A stretch of DNA of 13,484 nucleotides from CAUZEB01 sp963578655 (GTDB taxonomy: Bacteria > Chloroflexota > Dehalococcoidia > Lucifugimonadales > CAUZEB01): the NCBI GenBank assembly GCA_963578655.1, contig CAUZEB010000038.1:1-13484 (forward strand), written 5' to 3'. The position numbers were made by a program, and so were the translations under genes. Positions within the stretch are counted from its first letter, which is position 1; every line of letters begins with the position of its first letter. Positions 7,026-13,484 of the stretch are shown here, piece by piece. The notes under the pieces are model-generated. The model ran no database searches and was not told where the DNA came from. It worked only from the letters and a program-made list of their open reading frames with translations.

Positions 7026-7985
7026 TTATGGTTCCAGTACAGAACCTATAAAATGTGGATGACCTTGTAAAAATTCCGCTGCTTTTAAGGGGCGTTTACC
7101 TTCTATCTGTAACTTATTTATTACAAGAATACCGTTGTTTGTGCCAATGCCAATACATTTGTTTTCTAATCCGATCACGTGTCCTGGGGTAAATGTATGA
7201 GGATAATCAATATCGACCTTTGAAACATCGATGATTTTTAATCGCTTACCATTCCACTGGGTGAAACACCCTGGCCACGGATCAAAAGCTCTAACTCGGC
7301 GTGCAATATAGTCAGCTGAGCGACTCCAGTCTATTTCTGCATCAGTTCTTGATAACAGACCGGTTATAGATACTAGTGCGGGATCTTGCGGTTTTGGCTC
7401 GACTTCTCCTGATGATAGTAAAGGTAACAAATTAAGTAACAACTTGGCCCCAATGTCAAACAACCTTACAGTAAGAGTTGCGGAAGTATCATTAGTATGA
7501 ATTTCAGTCTCTTCTTGGGCCAATATTGGGCCTGCGTCCATTTCTTTAGTGAGTTGGATTATACTTACTCCTGTTGTCAAGTCCCCGTTTAAGATAGCGG
7601 AAGGAATTGGAGTTGGACCTCTGTATTTGGGAAGCAACGATGGATGCACATTTATAGCTCCCATATGAGGTAATGCTAATATCTTTTTAGGAAGAAAGAG
7701 GCCATAAGCTGCAACTACTATCAAATCAGGTCGTTGGCGTGCAATATCGGAAAATATTTGCGTATTGTTTTTGAGAGATCTTGGCTCGAATACTGGTAGG
7801 CCTTGCTCTAAAGCGTAATATTTAATAGGTGTTGCTGATGCTTGATTACCTCGGCCTCGCGGTTTATCAGGACGGGTGTAAACACTTAGTATTTCTACTT
7901 CTTTGCTGACTAACGAGGAAAGAATAGGTATTGCATAGTCAGGTGTACCCATAAAAATGGCTCGAATCTTTGAACCACATATCAT
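7026..7985 (-). CDS. fmt: Methionyl-tRNA formyltransferase
   Basis: Formylates initiator Met-tRNA using 10-formyltetrahydrofolate, before translation initiation. The protein is 319 residues, normal for the family. The N-terminal Rossmann-type formyltransferase domain starts RAIFMGTPDYAIPIL. It holds the catalytic triad residues N112 and H114 in INVHPSLLPKYRGPTPI and D150 in LTKEMDAGPI. The C-terminal domain from about 205 contains the IDWSRSADYIARRVRAFDPWPG segment, which helps bind tRNA. The ATG at 7985 has AAGGAG (7996-8001) ten bases upstream. The usual partner gene def (peptide deformylase) is not next to it here. It probably has its own promoter in the 217-base gap upstream. Confidence 0.96.
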   Translation of the reverse strand: MICGSKIRAIFMGTPDYAIPILSSLVSKEVEILSVYTRPDKPRGRGNQASATPIKYYALEQGLPVFEPRSLKNNTQIFSDIARQRPDLIVVAAYGLFLPKKILALPHMGAINVHPSLLPKYRGPTPIPSAILNGDLTTGVSIIQLTKEMDAGPILAQEETEIHTNDTSATLTVRLFDIGAKLLLNLLPLLSSGEVEPKPQDPALVSITGLLSRTDAEIDWSRSADYIARRVRAFDPWPGCFTQWNGKRLKIIDVSKVDIDYPHTFTPGHVIGLENKCIGIGTNNGILVINKLQIEGKRPLKAAEFLQGHPHFIGSVLEP

Positions 7986-8076
7986 TTAGACTGGTCTCCT
8001 TGGCTACTTGGATTTCAATGGATATAAAGAGGCGAACTCAAAAAGAAGTCAGTTGCATTGTTCTGTCAGTAGGTAA

Positions 8077-8090
8077 ATTATACAGTATAA
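8077..8090 (-). promoter_or_regulatory. Predicted fmt -10 element overlapped by a 13-bp palindrome
   Basis: TATAAT on the minus strand (8082-8077), about 92 bases before the fmt start. The -35 is poor (TTTTAA at 17-base spacing). The -10 is embedded in TTATACAGTATAA (8078-8090), a perfect inverted repeat with 6-base arms and a single central base, placed where a repressor could block RNA polymerase. Beyond these, the 7986-8202 gap shows nothing I can name. Confidence 0.4.
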
Positions 8091-8202
8091 ATCACGCCCT
8101 TAAAAATAGTAGGAATCGGTACCAATAATCACTTGCATGCTGGAAACCCGGTGAAATCATACAACATGATGAGATAATTTGAGATCCAACAGTATACATT
8201 TA

Positions 8203-8835
8203 CTAGCAATAATTACCGGGCACATTCAAAAACGTGACAGTGTCTCCGACACTAATATTAAACCGTTTGGCTGTACCGGAATTAATCTCGAACGTATATG
8301 CTGCGGGTACTGATGAGATATAAAGAGGTAACTGTGAAAGAGGGACATCCGGTGCGGGATTAGGGACATTATGATGCAAATCGACAACGGTACAATTTTC
8401 ACCTATCCATATCAAATCCAGTGGGATAAGCATATCCTTCATCCAAAAGGCTGTTGTTTTCATATTTTGAAATAGAAAAAGCATACCTGACATTGGATCG
8501 AGATATTCTTTATTCGAGAGACCTCTGAATAATTCATATTCTGTCGAGGCAATTTGGGTCTTGAACAATGTATTGCCAATCTTAACTGATGGTAACCCTC
8601 TAACGTTGGCCTCATTTGAATAGCGGCTGGTCGAAGTGTGGTCTATTTCTGTACTAGCGAGGGGACTTTCTACCGTGTGAATTGCTTTGGTTATTTGTTC
8701 GTCATTTAATGTGGTGGTAACTTTTGATTCCTTCGTATTAGAGTTCATATATGTGATACATCCAGTATGAAGTACCGATAATATTACAAAGGCACTTGTA
8801 AGTGTATTATAGGCGATGGACTGTCTTATTTTCAT
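8203..8835 (-). CDS. Envelope-anchored DUF192 protein
   Basis: A 210-residue exported protein of unknown biochemical role. The first 25 residues form a signal peptide (basic MKIRQ start, hydrophobic 12-22). C26 follows LHTG, which resembles a lipobox but has histidine at -3 instead of Leu/Val/Ile, so lipidation is uncertain. After a Ser/Thr-rich linker, residues about 80-205 are DUF192. They include a strand with ELFRGLSNKEYLDPMSGMLFLF, the hallmark TAFWMKDMLIPLDLIWI (about 127-143) and VVDLHHNVPNPAPD, then a closing FEINSGTAKRFNISVGDTV stretch. DUF192 proteins are small single-domain exported or cytoplasmic proteins whose function is not established. The ATG overlaps the mutS2 stop as ATGA, so translation is coupled to mutS2. 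I see no terminator after it. Confidence 0.85.
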   Translation of the reverse strand: MKIRQSIAYNTLTSAFVILSVLHTGCITYMNSNTKESKVTTTLNDEQITKAIHTVESPLASTEIDHTSTSRYSNEANVRGLPSVKIGNTLFKTQIASTEYELFRGLSNKEYLDPMSGMLFLFQNMKTTAFWMKDMLIPLDLIWIGENCTVVDLHHNVPNPAPDVPLSQLPLYISSVPAAYTFEINSGTAKRFNISVGDTVTFLNVPGNYC

Positions 8836-11243
8836 GATAAGTAGACCAAAGTAGCACCGTCTCCTCCTAGGTTGTTTGATTCAGAGTTATATTCTCTTAC
8901 TAAATCGTTATTCTCCAGATAGGCTCTAACAGCGTTTCTTAGTGTACCAGTGCCTTTTCCGTGGATGATACGAATGTATTCTAAATCATCTCTTAATGCT
9001 TTATCTATAAAGCTAGATAGGATAGTTAGAGCTTCTTCGACATTAAGACCCCTCAAATCTATTTCAATCGTAGTTAATGAAGGGCCTAGTGCCATATTAA
9101 CAGCCGGCTCTATATCGGGTTCATCATGCACATTTATACTTGATAATCTCTCTAAGCCGATGCGGAATGTAATTTTACCAACCCTTATATCAGCTTCTTT
9201 AGATTCCTCACGAATGGCGACGACGCTTCCTACCATATCACGATCCTCGATGATTACGGTCGACCCCACTGATATATTACCTTGGTTTGGGTTTGTACAA
9301 CTTATTGATATTTTAAGGTTCTTAAGCTCCTTAGACAATTCAATCACTTCAGACAATTCAATCACTTCATGATCAGCGTTCGATGGTTGAAATCTGCTAC
9401 GTCGAGTTTTTAAACGAGATCTCAGCTTCATTAATTTACGGCGTGAGTCCTGATACAGGATTGAGAAATCAGCGTGGATATTCTTCAGGATCTTCTTTCT
9501 ATAACATATCAGGTATTCCAAATGCTCTAGAGTTTGTCTTCTTGATCTCTCCAGAGCGATTCTGCATTCTTCAGTGGAAGTTAGAAGCTTATCAAGTTCA
9601 TCGTGCTTTTTTTCCAGAGCTTCCGTGTTGTTTTCAAAACGTATATACTCAGAGCTAAGATAACTCTGAGCCTTTTTTATAATTTCAGGGTTCAACCCAA
9701 GTTTCAAAGCAATGGCTAAGCCATAGCTTTTACCAGAATGTCCTATTGTGAGTTTGTAGGATGGCTGGTTATCCGTAGTATTGAAGTTGAGGCTGGCAGT
9801 TACTATCCTAGAAGAACTGTCACCGTATTCCATAACAGATTTCTGATGAGTCGTCACAACGGTAATAATTTGTCTGGAGGCCAGAGTTTCGATAATCGCC
9901 TTCGCAAGAGCTGAGCCTTCTTCAGGATCTGTATTGGAACCTATTTCGTCAATCAGTACTAATGCATTACTATCGGCTGATTCAAGAATTCGGATAATAT
10001 TGTTCAAATGGGAACTAAATGTAGAAAGCGAGTTTCCTATATCTTGGTGATCTCCTATATCAGAATAAATCCCTGAATAGACTGGTAAGTAGCTAGGATA
10101 TTCAGATGGTATGTGGAGACCGCATTGGTGCATCAGAGCAAGGAGTCCTATTGTCTTAAGAGTCACGGTTTTGCCCCCGGTATTCGGACCAGATATCAAT
10201 AATACAGGAGCTTCTTTACCAACATATATATCCTGAGATATTGCTGTCTCACCAAGAAGGGGATGTCTGGCTTTTACCAGATTCAGATTAGGTATGGATC
10301 CTTCTCTATCTTGATCATGTTCGCTTATCATAGGAGCAATCCCGCTGATAGTATTGCTATATCGTCCTCTAGCAAGAACAAAATCTAAGTACGCAGCAAC
10401 TTTGACCGTACATTTAATGTTATTGGCGGCCTCACCTACCGAATTAGAGAGGTCTGCCAAGATTCTTTGAATCTCATTTCTTTCTTGGATAATAAGTTCG
10501 ATTCTTTTATTACCCACAACTACGGTCTCAAAAGGTTCTACAAATAGAGTAGCTCCACTATTGGAAATGTCTTGCACAAGACCTGGTAGCATGTCACGCA
10601 TTTGCGATTTCACTTGTATTACGAGTCTGTCATTACGAGTTGATATTATTTTGTCTTGTATGATGTTGGTATTTTTAGGGTCATTGATAATTCTTTGCAG
10701 TGACTCAGATAGTAGGTTTTGATTACTTTTTAATTCATCGCGTATGGTTGTAAGTTTTTGGGATGCGTGATCGACGACTTCACCATGTTTGTTTAAGGTG
10801 CTCGTTAATGAGATCTGTAGGTCTTTGAAACTGAATATGTTCTTGGCCATAGTACTTAGGATCGGAAGTTGTTCTTCTGTACCGATTATCTCGTTTCGTA
10901 GACTCGCGTGTGCTTTTAGTGATTGCATGATTGTGAACAAATGAATTCCACTTAAAGTTTCCCCTAAGGCAGCTTTGGTTACCAGGTCCGAAATATCTGC
11001 AATGCTTGACTGGTCCAGGTTTTTAGCTCTTATCAAAAGAGAGCAAGCTTCTGACGTCTCTTTTTGCAACATCGCCACAGCATCGCTATCGGATACGGGA
11101 CTCATGTCGAGTGCCAGCGTGCGTGACGGTTCGAATGTTGTGAGTTCAGAGACCTTAATTCTCAATTCATTGAAATCGAGAGAATCTAAGTCCCGAGGAT
11201 CAACGGAAGGAGATGATACAATAGATGAAGTTTTTAAATGCAA
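8832..11243 (-). CDS. mutS2: MutS2-family ATPase with Smr nuclease domain
   Basis: An 803-residue cytoplasmic MutS2 protein. MutS2 does not repair mismatches; in characterised bacteria it limits homologous recombination or acts on stalled or collided ribosomes. Residues about 15-320 are the core/clamp region lacking the MutS mismatch-binding domain. The ATPase has Walker A GPNTGGKT (352-359), an STFSSHL signature (408-414), Walker B VLIDEIGS and the NTDPEEGSAL loop. A charged coiled-coil stretch (about 530-640) follows. The Smr domain starts IDLRGLNVEEA (about 728) with HGKGTGTLR near 761-769. The start is a TTG at 11243; GGAG (11250-11253) lies six bases upstream and no in-frame ATG fits. 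The first 14 residues precede the usual family start. An 18-bp tandem duplication lies in the region before Smr. It overlaps the DUF192 gene by four bases. Confidence 0.95.
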   Translation of the reverse strand: MHLKTSSIVSSPSVDPRDLDSLDFNELRIKVSELTTFEPSRTLALDMSPVSDSDAVAMLQKETSEACSLLIRAKNLDQSSIADISDLVTKAALGETLSGIHLFTIMQSLKAHASLRNEIIGTEEQLPILSTMAKNIFSFKDLQISLTSTLNKHGEVVDHASQKLTTIRDELKSNQNLLSESLQRIINDPKNTNIIQDKIISTRNDRLVIQVKSQMRDMLPGLVQDISNSGATLFVEPFETVVVGNKRIELIIQERNEIQRILADLSNSVGEAANNIKCTVKVAAYLDFVLARGRYSNTISGIAPMISEHDQDREGSIPNLNLVKARHPLLGETAISQDIYVGKEAPVLLISGPNTGGKTVTLKTIGLLALMHQCGLHIPSEYPSYLPVYSGIYSDIGDHQDIGNSLSTFSSHLNNIIRILESADSNALVLIDEIGSNTDPEEGSALAKAIIETLASRQIITVVTTHQKSVMEYGDSSSRIVTASLNFNTTDNQPSYKLTIGHSGKSYGLAIALKLGLNPEIIKKAQSYLSSEYIRFENNTEALEKKHDELDKLLTSTEECRIALERSRRQTLEHLEYLICYRKKILKNIHADFSILYQDSRRKLMKLRSRLKTRRSRFQPSNADHEVIELSEVIELSKELKNLKISISCTNPNQGNISVGSTVIIEDRDMVGSVVAIREESKEADIRVGKITFRIGLERLSSINVHDEPDIEPAVNMALGPSLTTIEIDLRGLNVEEALTILSSFIDKALRDDLEYIRIIHGKGTGTLRNAVRAYLENNDLVREYNSESNNLGGDGATLVYLS
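9333..9369. repeat. 18-bp perfect tandem duplication inside mutS2
   Basis: AGACAATTCAATCACTTC occurs twice head to tail (9333-9350 and 9351-9368), with one further matching base. In the mutS2 frame it repeats six residues, giving EVIELSEVIELS near residues 626-637, in the charged helical linker before the Smr domain. Length is a multiple of three, so the frame is kept. Confidence 0.92.
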
Positions 11244-11249
11244 TGTATT

Positions 11250-11253
11250 CTCC
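11250..11253 (-). promoter_or_regulatory. Shine-Dalgarno site supporting the TTG start of mutS2
   Basis: GGAG on the minus strand (within CGGAGAA), six bases before the TTG at 11243. Confidence 0.6.
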
Positions 11254-11272
11254 GCTGGAATTCAGACCTGTA

Positions 11273-11292
11273 TTTCGGGGTATGACCCGAAA
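11273..11292. repeat. 7-bp hairpin in the mutS2 leader
   Basis: TTTCGGG (11273-11279) and CCCGAAA (11286-11292) form a perfect 7-bp stem with a 6-base loop, 30 bases upstream of the mutS2 start. It is followed in the minus direction by no T run, so it is not a typical terminator. Just beyond it is a TAA trinucleotide tract (about 11297-11311). The remainder of the 11244-11510 gap between the divergent mutS2 and thrB is AT-rich. It must hold both promoters, but I cannot pick convincing -35/-10 pairs. Confidence 0.5.
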
Positions 11293-11496
11293 AGTTTAAT
11301 AATAATAATATGAAGTAAAGGTTGCAGGTACAGACCTTATTATTGGTACTACTGTGTTTCTCATCTTACATTAGGTGGTTCTGCTTTTAATTTGCTAGAT
11401 TTATTTATGCTATTTTAACGGTAAATAGAGTAAAGTTACGAATTTTAATGTAACAAGATACTCTTTTCGGATATTTTGTCAGACACTATACTTTTC

Positions 11497-11500
11497 AAGG
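11497..11500 (+). promoter_or_regulatory. Shine-Dalgarno site deciding the thrB start
   Basis: AAGG ten bases before the ATG at 11511. An in-frame TTG at 11502 is only one base away from it and is therefore unlikely. Confidence 0.55.
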
Positions 11501-11510
11501 TTTGATAAAG

Positions 11511-12416
11511 ATGGATAAAGTAATAAAAGTCAAGATTCCTGCTACAACTGCTAATATGGGTCCAGGCTTTGACTGTTTGGGATTATGTTTAGACATATGG
11601 AATTCCATAGAGGTCGAGATCGGCAGTCCGTATTTTGAAATCAGAGGTGAAGGACAAGAATCTTTGCCCAGAGGGGGAAGCAACCTTGTTTATCAAAGCT
11701 TTTCCAAAGTGTTTGAAATCTGTAGGAAACCTATCCCTGAATGTGGATTTGTCTGTCATAATAATATACCTCTTAACAGAGGCTTGGGTAGTAGTTCTGC
11801 TGCAATAGTGGGAGGATTACTTGCTGCGAATGAAATTTGTGGTTCTCTTCTAACTCAACAGAAACTTTTAGAACTTGCTGTTGAAATTGAGGGACATCCA
11901 GACAATGTCGGGGCCGCCTTGTTGGGTGGTTTCCAGATTATAGTTAGAGAGGGAGAAAGATGGGTGAATACTCCTGTCTCACTGCCGGAAGATATTACCG
12001 TAATATTATTTATTCCAGACGTATCTATTAATACACGAGAGTCGCGTGACACTTTACCGGAACTGATTACACGTGGAGATGCCGTATATAATTTAGGGCG
12101 AGTGGCAATGTTGGTCAACAGTTTATCTACCGGAGATCTTTCCTATTTGGAGATAGCAACTCAAGATCGACTACATCAACCCGCACGACAGATAAATTTC
12201 CCTGCCATGAAGAATATCTTTAATGCTGCTTTCTCTGTGGGTGCATTGGGTGTCTTTTTGTCCGGGTCAGGCCCAACTGTTCTGGCATTCGCCAAGGATA
12301 GGGAATTTACTATCGGTTACGAAATGGCCGATGCCGCCTCAAAGTCAGGGATACCGGGATCGTTAAAAATCACAACACCTAGTTCATTAGGCGCACATTT
12401 ATTGCGTAACTGTTAG
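11511..12416 (+). CDS. thrB: Homoserine kinase
   Basis: Phosphorylates L-homoserine with ATP, the step before threonine synthase. A GHMP-family kinase of 301 residues, usual length. It begins IKVKIPATTANMGPGFDCLG, the N-terminal GHMP motif. The ATP-binding loop PLNRGLGSSSAA is at 87-98, EGHPDNVGAALLGGF at 127-141, and the C-terminal GHMP motif LSGSGPTVLAF follows near 260. All three family motifs are intact. I start at the ATG at 11511, which gives the standard N-terminus. The ThrB1 (GHMP) type is distinct from the kinase-like ThrB2. It is followed after 100 bases by aspartokinase in the same direction, which places the first and a late step of threonine synthesis together. Confidence 0.95.
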   Translation: MDKVIKVKIPATTANMGPGFDCLGLCLDIWNSIEVEIGSPYFEIRGEGQESLPRGGSNLVYQSFSKVFEICRKPIPECGFVCHNNIPLNRGLGSSSAAIVGGLLAANEICGSLLTQQKLLELAVEIEGHPDNVGAALLGGFQIIVREGERWVNTPVSLPEDITVILFIPDVSINTRESRDTLPELITRGDAVYNLGRVAMLVNSLSTGDLSYLEIATQDRLHQPARQINFPAMKNIFNAAFSVGALGVFLSGSGPTVLAFAKDREFTIGYEMADAASKSGIPGSLKITTPSSLGAHLLRNC

Positions 12417-12464
12417 TCTCAGTTACAGGTGTTAAAAATCGGCTTATGTGATTTCTATTTATAA

Positions 12465-12476
12465 GTTAATATTAAC
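12465..12476. repeat. Perfect 12-bp palindrome between thrB and lysC
   Basis: GTTAATATTAAC is its own reverse complement. It lies 40 bases before the lysC start and abuts a TATAAG (12460-12465) that could be a -10 element, although no -35 is evident. It could be an operator for lysC; chance is possible in AT-rich DNA. Confidence 0.45.
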
Positions 12477-12504
12477 CTGATACGGAAACAAAAATCAAAA
12501 GCTT

Positions 12505-12510
12505 AGGGAG
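12505..12510 (+). promoter_or_regulatory. Shine-Dalgarno site supporting the TTG start of lysC
   Basis: AGGGAG, six bases before the TTG at 12517. The protein then starts MTLIVQKYGG, exactly the family N-terminus. Confidence 0.7.
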
Positions 12511-12516
12511 AGCACA

Positions 12517-13257
12517 TTGACATTAATCGTTCAGAAATATGGTGGGAGTTCACTAAAGGATGCTGAAAAAATCCGCAACGTTGCAAGGCGTATAATAAAA
12601 ACTCATGATAAGGGTACCCAAGTAGTAGTAGTTGTATCAGCTATGGGTGACACCACTGATAAGCTTACAGAATTAGCCTATCAAATATCAGAAAACCCAG
12701 ATCCACGGGAAATGGATATACTTCTTTCGACAGGCGAATTGGTTTCGTGTACTTTAATGGCTATAACACTTCGTTCTATGGGAAGAGAGGCCATCAGCCT
12801 TAGTGGGGCTCAGGCAGGTATACGAACAGACGATAAATATGGTAGTGCGAGGATAGCTGGTATTGAACCTTGCCGTGTCCTAGAAGAATTGTCGAAAGGC
12901 CGAATAGTAATTGTCGCTGGCTTCCAAGGTATAAATGAGGATGAAAACACGACTACTTTGGGCCGAGGAGGCTCCGATACTTCAGCCGTTGCTTTAGCCG
13001 CTCAACTTGGCGCTATTAGGTGTGAAGTGTACACTGATGTCGACGGCATTTACACTGCAGATCCCAGATTGGTTCCTGATGCACGGAAATTGGAGAAAAT
13101 AGGCTTTGAAGAGATGCTAGAATTAGCAGCGTATGGTGCTAAAATGAATCCTCGTTCTATTGAATTAGGAATGGTGTATAACGTTCCCATATTAGTTGCC
13201 TCTAGTTTTAATGACTCCCCTGGAACTTTAATTTACAATCCTTCAAGGAAAAGTTAA
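12517..13257 (+). CDS. lysC: Aspartokinase, catalytic domain only
   Basis: Catalyses ATP-dependent phosphorylation of aspartate, the first step towards lysine, threonine and methionine. This reading frame is 246 residues and holds the complete amino acid kinase domain: KYGGSS (7-12), VVSAMGDTTD (39-48), the STGEL segment (71-75), TLGRGGSDTSA (147-157), the YTDVDGIYTADPR nucleotide-site segment, and GAKMNPRSIELG (207-218). It ends after SSFNDSPGTLIYNPSRKS, where normal aspartokinases of about 400 residues continue into two ACT domains. The ACT part is encoded by the next frame, overlapping at TAATG. Asn replaces the usual His in the GAKxHPR-type motif. Translation begins at a TTG with AGGGAG six bases upstream. 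Either a genuine separate catalytic subunit or the front of a frameshifted gene. Confidence 0.9.
   Translation: MTLIVQKYGGSSLKDAEKIRNVARRIIKTHDKGTQVVVVVSAMGDTTDKLTELAYQISENPDPREMDILLSTGELVSCTLMAITLRSMGREAISLSGAQAGIRTDDKYGSARIAGIEPCRVLEELSKGRIVIVAGFQGINEDENTTTLGRGGSDTSAVALAAQLGAIRCEVYTDVDGIYTADPRLVPDARKLEKIGFEEMLELAAYGAKMNPRSIELGMVYNVPILVASSFNDSPGTLIYNPSRKS
13245..13249 (+). promoter_or_regulatory. Shine-Dalgarno site of the separate aspartokinase ACT gene
   Basis: AAGGA, seven bases before the ATG at 13257 and inside the last codons of the catalytic gene. This near-ideal placement argues that the ACT protein is translated from its own start. Confidence 0.6.
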
Positions 13258-13484
13258 TGAGAAGAGATGTAGGTGAAATACGTAATCAAGTGAGTGGTAT
13301 TGCAGCGAATACCAATGTGGCTAAGATTACTGTGAGAGGGGTTATAGATCGCCCCGGAAACGCTGCACGTCTTTTTGAATCTTTGACTGCCGCTAACATA
13401 AGCGTTGACGTAATAGTGCAAAATACCAGTCTGGATGACGAAACTGATATGACATTCACAGTAAAAAGTGCGGATTTCGAATGT
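13257..13484 (+). CDS. Aspartokinase regulatory (ACT-domain) subunit, N-terminal part
   Basis: The first 76 codons are present; the gene continues past the right edge. The peptide begins MRRDVGEIRNQVSGIAANT, then enters a clear aspartokinase ACT domain: VAKITVRGVIDRPGNAARLF followed by ESLTAANISVDVIVQNTS. In LysC proteins this part binds lysine or threonine and confers feedback control. Here it is in a different frame from the catalytic domain; its ATG shares one base with the catalytic stop (TAATG). AAGGA lies seven bases upstream, so it looks ready for coupled translation. Two positions of the ligand loop differ from the common VPDRPGIAA pattern: Ile for Pro and Asn for Ile. A lost A in the GGAAAAG run would also create this break from one full-length gene. 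Confidence 0.82.
   Translation, partial: MRRDVGEIRNQVSGIAANTNVAKITVRGVIDRPGNAARLFESLTAANISVDVIVQNTSLDDETDMTFTVKSADFEC

Noticed and set aside
8144..8221. CCCGGT and ACCGGG arms near the DUF192 stop as a terminator
   Set aside because: The arms are about 65 bases apart and one lies inside the coding region, with no T run, so it is not a credible terminator hairpin.
8950..9372. 140-codon plus-strand frame opposite mutS2
   Set aside because: It lies wholly within the Smr-end coding region of mutS2, and its apparent repeats merely mirror the 18-bp duplication.
11487..11492. TATACT as thrB -10 element
   Set aside because: It would start transcription at about 11499, inside the AAGG ribosome binding site, and has no matching -35.
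12517..12522. TTGACA at the lysC start as a -35 element
   Set aside because: It is the start codon and second codon of lysC behind a good Shine-Dalgarno site; the resemblance is chance.
13245..13260. Programmed -1 frameshift joining the two aspartokinase frames
   Set aside because: The codons AGG AAA AGT do not form a slippery X XXY YYZ heptamer and I see no clear stimulatory structure; coupled re-initiation fits better.

Overview
The window is a dense, AT-rich bacterial housekeeping segment with 14 genes (12 complete, 2 cut by the window edges). I see no RNA genes, CRISPR array, insertion sequence, phage gene or integrase. Several things point to a bacterium outside the Proteobacteria: a bifunctional-type dCTP deaminase/dUTPase like that of Actinobacteria, a Smr-bearing MutS2, a GAKMNPR-type aspartokinase, frequent TTG/GTG starts behind good Shine-Dalgarno sites, and a bacterial luciferase-like flavin enzyme. 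A marine Chloroflexota of the SAR202 type would fit; that group is known for many luciferase-like flavin monooxygenases. This assignment is inference from gene character only, as no marker RNA is present.

Layout. (1) Positions 1-3594, minus strand: a riboflavin operon read from right to left, dcd - ribD - ribE - ribBA - ribH (first 13 codons of ribH only). dcd leads it behind a readable promoter. Together the rib genes take GTP and ribulose 5-phosphate to riboflavin. (2) 3827-4702, minus: a SIMPL/DUF541 lipoprotein. (3) 4960-5550, plus: a lone type I signal peptidase gene, lepB, divergent from the lipoprotein and with the best promoter of the window. (4) 5637-11243, minus: a luciferase-like flavin-dependent oxidoreductase, methionyl-tRNA formyltransferase (fmt), a DUF192 envelope protein, and mutS2. 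mutS2 and the DUF192 gene overlap as ATGA and are surely one transcript. (5) 11511-13484, plus: homoserine kinase thrB followed by aspartokinase, that is, threonine-pathway genes.

The most notable observation is at the right end. Aspartokinase is split into a catalytic-domain gene and a separate ACT-domain gene joined by a TAATG stop/start overlap, and the second gene has its own well-placed AAGGA ribosome binding site. This is either a true two-subunit aspartokinase or a one-base frameshift in an A run. Other points worth a second look are the bifunctional-type dcd heading the rib operon, an in-frame 18-bp tandem duplication in mutS2, and short palindromes sitting on or beside the predicted -10 elements of fmt, the SIMPL gene and lysC. 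I found no clearly new defence or mobile system. No gene-free stretch exceeds 300 bases; the longest are 11244-11510, 4703-4959, 6789-7025, 3595-3826 and 7986-8202, each described below.
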